From Ramlibacter sp. (GTDB lineage Bacteria; Pseudomonadota; Gammaproteobacteria; Burkholderiales; Burkholderiaceae_C), in contig NZ_JAQGNQ010000006.1 of assembly GCF_028291745.1 (NCBI RefSeq), positions 1-34,072 on the forward strand: a DNA stretch of 34,072 nucleotides. Direction: 5' to 3'. Below the pieces are notes generated by a model. That model was not told the origin of the DNA and did no database searches. It worked only from the letters and a program-made list of their open reading frames with translations. The position numbers were made by a program, and so were the translations under genes. Below, one piece after another: positions 31,888-34,072 of the stretch; position 1 is the stretch's first letter, and every line of letters starts with the position of its first letter.

Positions 31888-32763
31888 GTGATCGCGCGCA
31901 GCCCGCCGGCCTGGCGCTCGCTGATGTTCTGCCCGGCGAACGCGCAGCGCTTCGTCGCCAAGGCACACACGCGCGGCGCCGACGCGATCATCCTGGACCT
32001 GGAGGACTCGGTGGCCGCGGCGGAGAAGGCATCCGCCCGCAGTGGCCTGGCCGAGGCCGCCCAGACGGTGGGCCAGGCGGGGGCCGACGTGCTGGTGCGC
32101 ATCAACCGCGAGCTGCACTGGGCGGTGGAGGACATCGCCGCGGCCGTGGGTGCGGCGGTAACGGGCCTCGTGATCCCCAAGGTCATGGGGCCCGAGCACA
32201 TCCGCCTGCTGGCCGAAGTCGTCACTGCGCGCGAACTGGAACTGGGTCTGCGCATCGGCCACACGCGCTTCCTCGCACTGGTGGAATCCGCGGCGGCCGT
32301 GGAGAACGTGAACGCGATCGCCCGCGCCGACGCGCGCATGGTGGCCCTGGCCGTCGGCGGTGAAGACCTCGCGACGGACCTGGATGCGGAGCCGATCGCC
32401 GACGCGCTGTACGTTGCGAAGATGCTGGGCCTGCACGCTGCGCGCGCGGCCGGCATCCTGCCGATGGGCGTGCTGGCCAGCGTGGCCGGCGTCGCCGACA
32501 GCGATGCATACCGCGCGATGCTGAAGCGCTCGCGCGCGCTCGGCTTCGCGTGTGCTTCCTGCGTCCACCCGGCGCAGGTGCCGCTGCTCAATGCGGCGTT
32601 CGGCCCCTCGGAGGCGGACCTCGAGCGGGCCCGCCGCCTGGTCGCCGGGTATGAAGAAGGCATGGCGCGCGGCGCCGGCGCCGTGCTGTTCGAAGGAGCG
32701 ATGGTGGACAAGCCGGTGGCCGATCGCGCCTACCGCCTGCTCACCCGCGCCGCGGCTGCCTGA
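31888..32763 (+). CDS. CitE/HpcH-family CoA-ester lyase, likely citramalyl- or malyl-CoA lyase (291 aa)
   Basis: The start is the GTG at 31888 with GGAGG seven bases upstream. The TIM-barrel family motifs are visible: RSLMFCPANAQRFVAKA near the N-terminus, DAIILDLEDSVAAAEKASAR, RINRELHW, LVIPKVMGPEHIRLL, RFLALVESAAAVENV (metal-binding Glu) and VALAVGGEDLATDLDAE. CitE-like enzymes cleave or form 3-hydroxyacyl-CoA esters such as citramalyl-CoA (to acetyl-CoA and pyruvate) or malyl-CoA. Neighbouring hydratase and CoA-transferase genes favour the citramalyl-CoA role. No citrate lyase alpha or gamma genes are present. Confidence 0.9.
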   Translation: MIARSPPAWRSLMFCPANAQRFVAKAHTRGADAIILDLEDSVAAAEKASARSGLAEAAQTVGQAGADVLVRINRELHWAVEDIAAAVGAAVTGLVIPKVMGPEHIRLLAEVVTARELELGLRIGHTRFLALVESAAAVENVNAIARADARMVALAVGGEDLATDLDAEPIADALYVAKMLGLHAARAAGILPMGVLASVAGVADSDAYRAMLKRSRALGFACASCVHPAQVPLLNAAFGPSEADLERARRLVAGYEEGMARGAGAVLFEGAMVDKPVADRAYRLLTRAAAA

Positions 32764-32794
32764 AGGCGGCCAGTTCCCAAGGAGTTATGTTTCG

Positions 32795-33952
32795 ATGTCG
32801 CATTCCCAACCCCTGGCCGGGTTCACCGTGGTGGAACTGGGCCACAGCGTGGCCGCCCCCTACACCGGCTTCATCCTTGCGTCGCTCGGCGCGGAGCTGA
32901 TCAAGGTCGAAACCCCGGAAGGCGGCGATGCCGCCCGCGGCTGGGGCCCCCCTTTCCACGCCGGCTCGGCCCCGCACTTCACCGCGTTCAACCGCGACAA
33001 GCAAAGCGTTGCGGCGGATCTGCGCGATGCGGCCCAGCGCGCAGCCGTGCGCGACCTGATCCTCGAGAAGGCCGACGCAGTGATCTGCAACATGCGTGCG
33101 GGCGCCGCCGAGAAGCTGGGGCTCGGCCCCATTGCGCTGCGCCAGGCCAATCCCTCTCTGGTGTACTGCGAGATTGGCGCTTTCGGGCACGTCGGGCCGA
33201 TGGCCGATAAACCCGGCTACGACCCTCTGATGCAGGCCTATGGGGGGATGATGAGCATCACCGGTGAGAGTGTCGAGCGTCCGCCGATCCGCGTCGGCGT
33301 TTCGATCGTCGACATGGGCTCCGGCATGTGGGGGGCCATCGGCATCATGGGCGCGCTGATCGAGCGGCGCCGCACCGGGCAGGGGACGCACATCCGCACC
33401 TCCCTCTTCGAGACGGCGCTGGCCTGGACCGCCACGCCCGTCTGTCGCCAGCTGATGAGTGGCAAGCCGCAGCTGCCGCAAGGCTCGGGCGCGGCGGGAA
33501 TCGTTCCCTACCAGGCGTTCAAGACCCGCGACGGGTGGCTCGTCATCGGCGCGGGCAACGACAACCTGTTCGCCAAGCTCGCCAGGGCCATGGGACGACC
33601 GGAGCTCGCGAGCGATGAGCGCTTCGCGACCAACCGCAGCCGCGTGACGAACAAGGACGAACTGCTGCCGGTGATTGAGGCGTTCGCTGCCGGATTCGGC
33701 AACAAGGAACTCGCCGCGCTGCTGGATGCGGCCGACGTTCCCAACGCGCCGGTGCAGACGATCGAGCAGGTCGTCACCGATCCACAGACCCTGGCGCTGG
33801 GCATCCTGCAGTCAGGCCCCGAAGGCGCATTCCCGAGCGTGGGTCTGCCGCTCACGTTCGACGGCGAGCGTCCCGCCTACCGCACCGCGGCCCCGAAGCT
33901 GGGACAGCACACGGCGGATTGGCTGCCGACCACGGCGAAGGCGGAAGCATGA
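32795..33952 (+). CDS. family III (CaiB/BaiF) acyl-CoA transferase (385 aa)
   Basis: The ATG at 32795 lies ten bases after AAGGAG; another ATG at 32787 is out of frame. The protein begins [20 protein letters not shown] with the family motif [20 protein letters not shown] and RGWGPPF. The catalytic Asp is in [19 protein letters not shown], and [20 protein letters not shown] follows. It moves CoA between carboxylates; here it would activate the C5 dicarboxylate with succinyl- or acetyl-CoA as donor. Its stop overlaps the ATG of the next gene. Confidence 0.92.
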   Translation: MSHSQPLAGFTVVELGHSVAAPYTGFILASLGAELIKVETPEGGDAARGWGPPFHAGSAPHFTAFNRDKQSVAADLRDAAQRAAVRDLILEKADAVICNMRAGAAEKLGLGPIALRQANPSLVYCEIGAFGHVGPMADKPGYDPLMQAYGGMMSITGESVERPPIRVGVSIVDMGSGMWGAIGIMGALIERRRTGQGTHIRTSLFETALAWTATPVCRQLMSGKPQLPQGSGAAGIVPYQAFKTRDGWLVIGAGNDNLFAKLARAMGRPELASDERFATNRSRVTNKDELLPVIEAFAAGFGNKELAALLDAADVPNAPVQTIEQVVTDPQTLALGILQSGPEGAFPSVGLPLTFDGERPAYRTAAPKLGQHTADWLPTTAKAEA

Positions 33953-34072
33953 AGGTCCTGGTCCCGGTGAAACGGGTGGTGGACTACAACGTGAAGGTCC
34001 GCGTCAAGTCGGACAACACGGGTGTGGACATCGCGAACGTGAAAATGTCGATGAACCCCTTCGACGAGATCG
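33949..34072 (+). CDS. etfB: electron transfer flavoprotein beta subunit, 5' part only
   Basis: The ATG at 33949 overlaps the CoA-transferase stop. The first 41 residues, [20 protein letters not shown] and later [12 protein letters not shown], are typical of EtfB, which starts with MKVLV(P/A)VKRV and has MNPFDE. The gene runs off the window edge. EtfB with EtfA accepts electrons from acyl-CoA dehydrogenases and hands them to ETF-quinone oxidoreductase. Its place in this operon serves the dehydrogenase at 29691. Confidence 0.93.
   Translation, partial: MKVLVPVKRVVDYNVKVRVKSDNTGVDIANVKMSMNPFDEI

Noticed and set aside
1..34072. CRISPR arrays, rRNA genes, complete tRNA genes or intact insertion sequences
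   Set aside because: No regularly spaced repeats, rRNA-like blocks, full cloverleaf or transposase gene were seen on either strand.

Overview
The window is high-GC DNA from a betaproteobacterium, most likely a Burkholderiales of the Comamonadaceae type (Ramlibacter/Variovorax-like). The evidence is three Bug/TctC-type periplasmic solute receptors without their own membrane components, TauD dioxygenases, a TRAP uptake system, FadR-, IclR- and LysR-type regulators, and CoA-ester catabolism. The taxon is inferred from gene content, not from a marker gene.

Left part (1-12.4 kb): stress and envelope genes on a decayed background. There is a small secreted protein, a CsbD-like protein overlapping a 61-aa ORF, a DipZ-like periplasmic thioredoxin without the DsbD membrane part, an ECF42-type sigma factor with its YCII (DGPF) partner, and a LysR regulator divergent from a tauD-bug-tauD-bug operon. 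A Ca2+/Na+ exchanger-like protein follows. Between these lie gene fragments: an NAD(P)H-hydrate dehydratase tail, an ABC-exporter ATPase piece with a stop in its signature motif, and an unrecognised small ORF.

Middle (12.8-20.5 kb): an integrative element or its remnant. It opens with a 50-bp 3' fragment of a tRNA-Arg(CCG) gene. A leader of about 450 bp with two perfect hairpins follows, and then a 1613-aa protein. That protein carries a degenerate tyrosine-recombinase-like core (about residues 530-700) and a second core with R, K, R and Y in place (about 1160-1330). Its stop codon overlaps the start of a 289-aa protein of unknown function. Downstream are a 61-aa protein, a coiled-coil/XRE protein and a 114-aa protein. 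This is the most unusual part of the window. A decayed LysR gene lies at its right side.

Right part (21.3-34 kb): catabolism. A FadR-type regulator is divergent from an enolase-superfamily (mandelate racemase type) enzyme followed by a TRAP receptor and a fused DctQM permease, which together suggest uptake and dehydration or isomerisation of a sugar acid. A fumarylacetoacetate-hydrolase family gene in the opposite direction is broken by two frameshifts and truncated. Next come a Bug receptor, an IclR regulator, and an operon of acyl-CoA dehydrogenase, MaoC/HTD2-like hydratase, CitE-like lyase, family III CoA-transferase and the start of etfB. That enzyme set fits activation, hydration and cleavage of an itaconate- or mesaconate-like C5 dicarboxylate to acetyl-CoA plus pyruvate, with ETF as electron acceptor of the dehydrogenase. 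The substrate is inferred.
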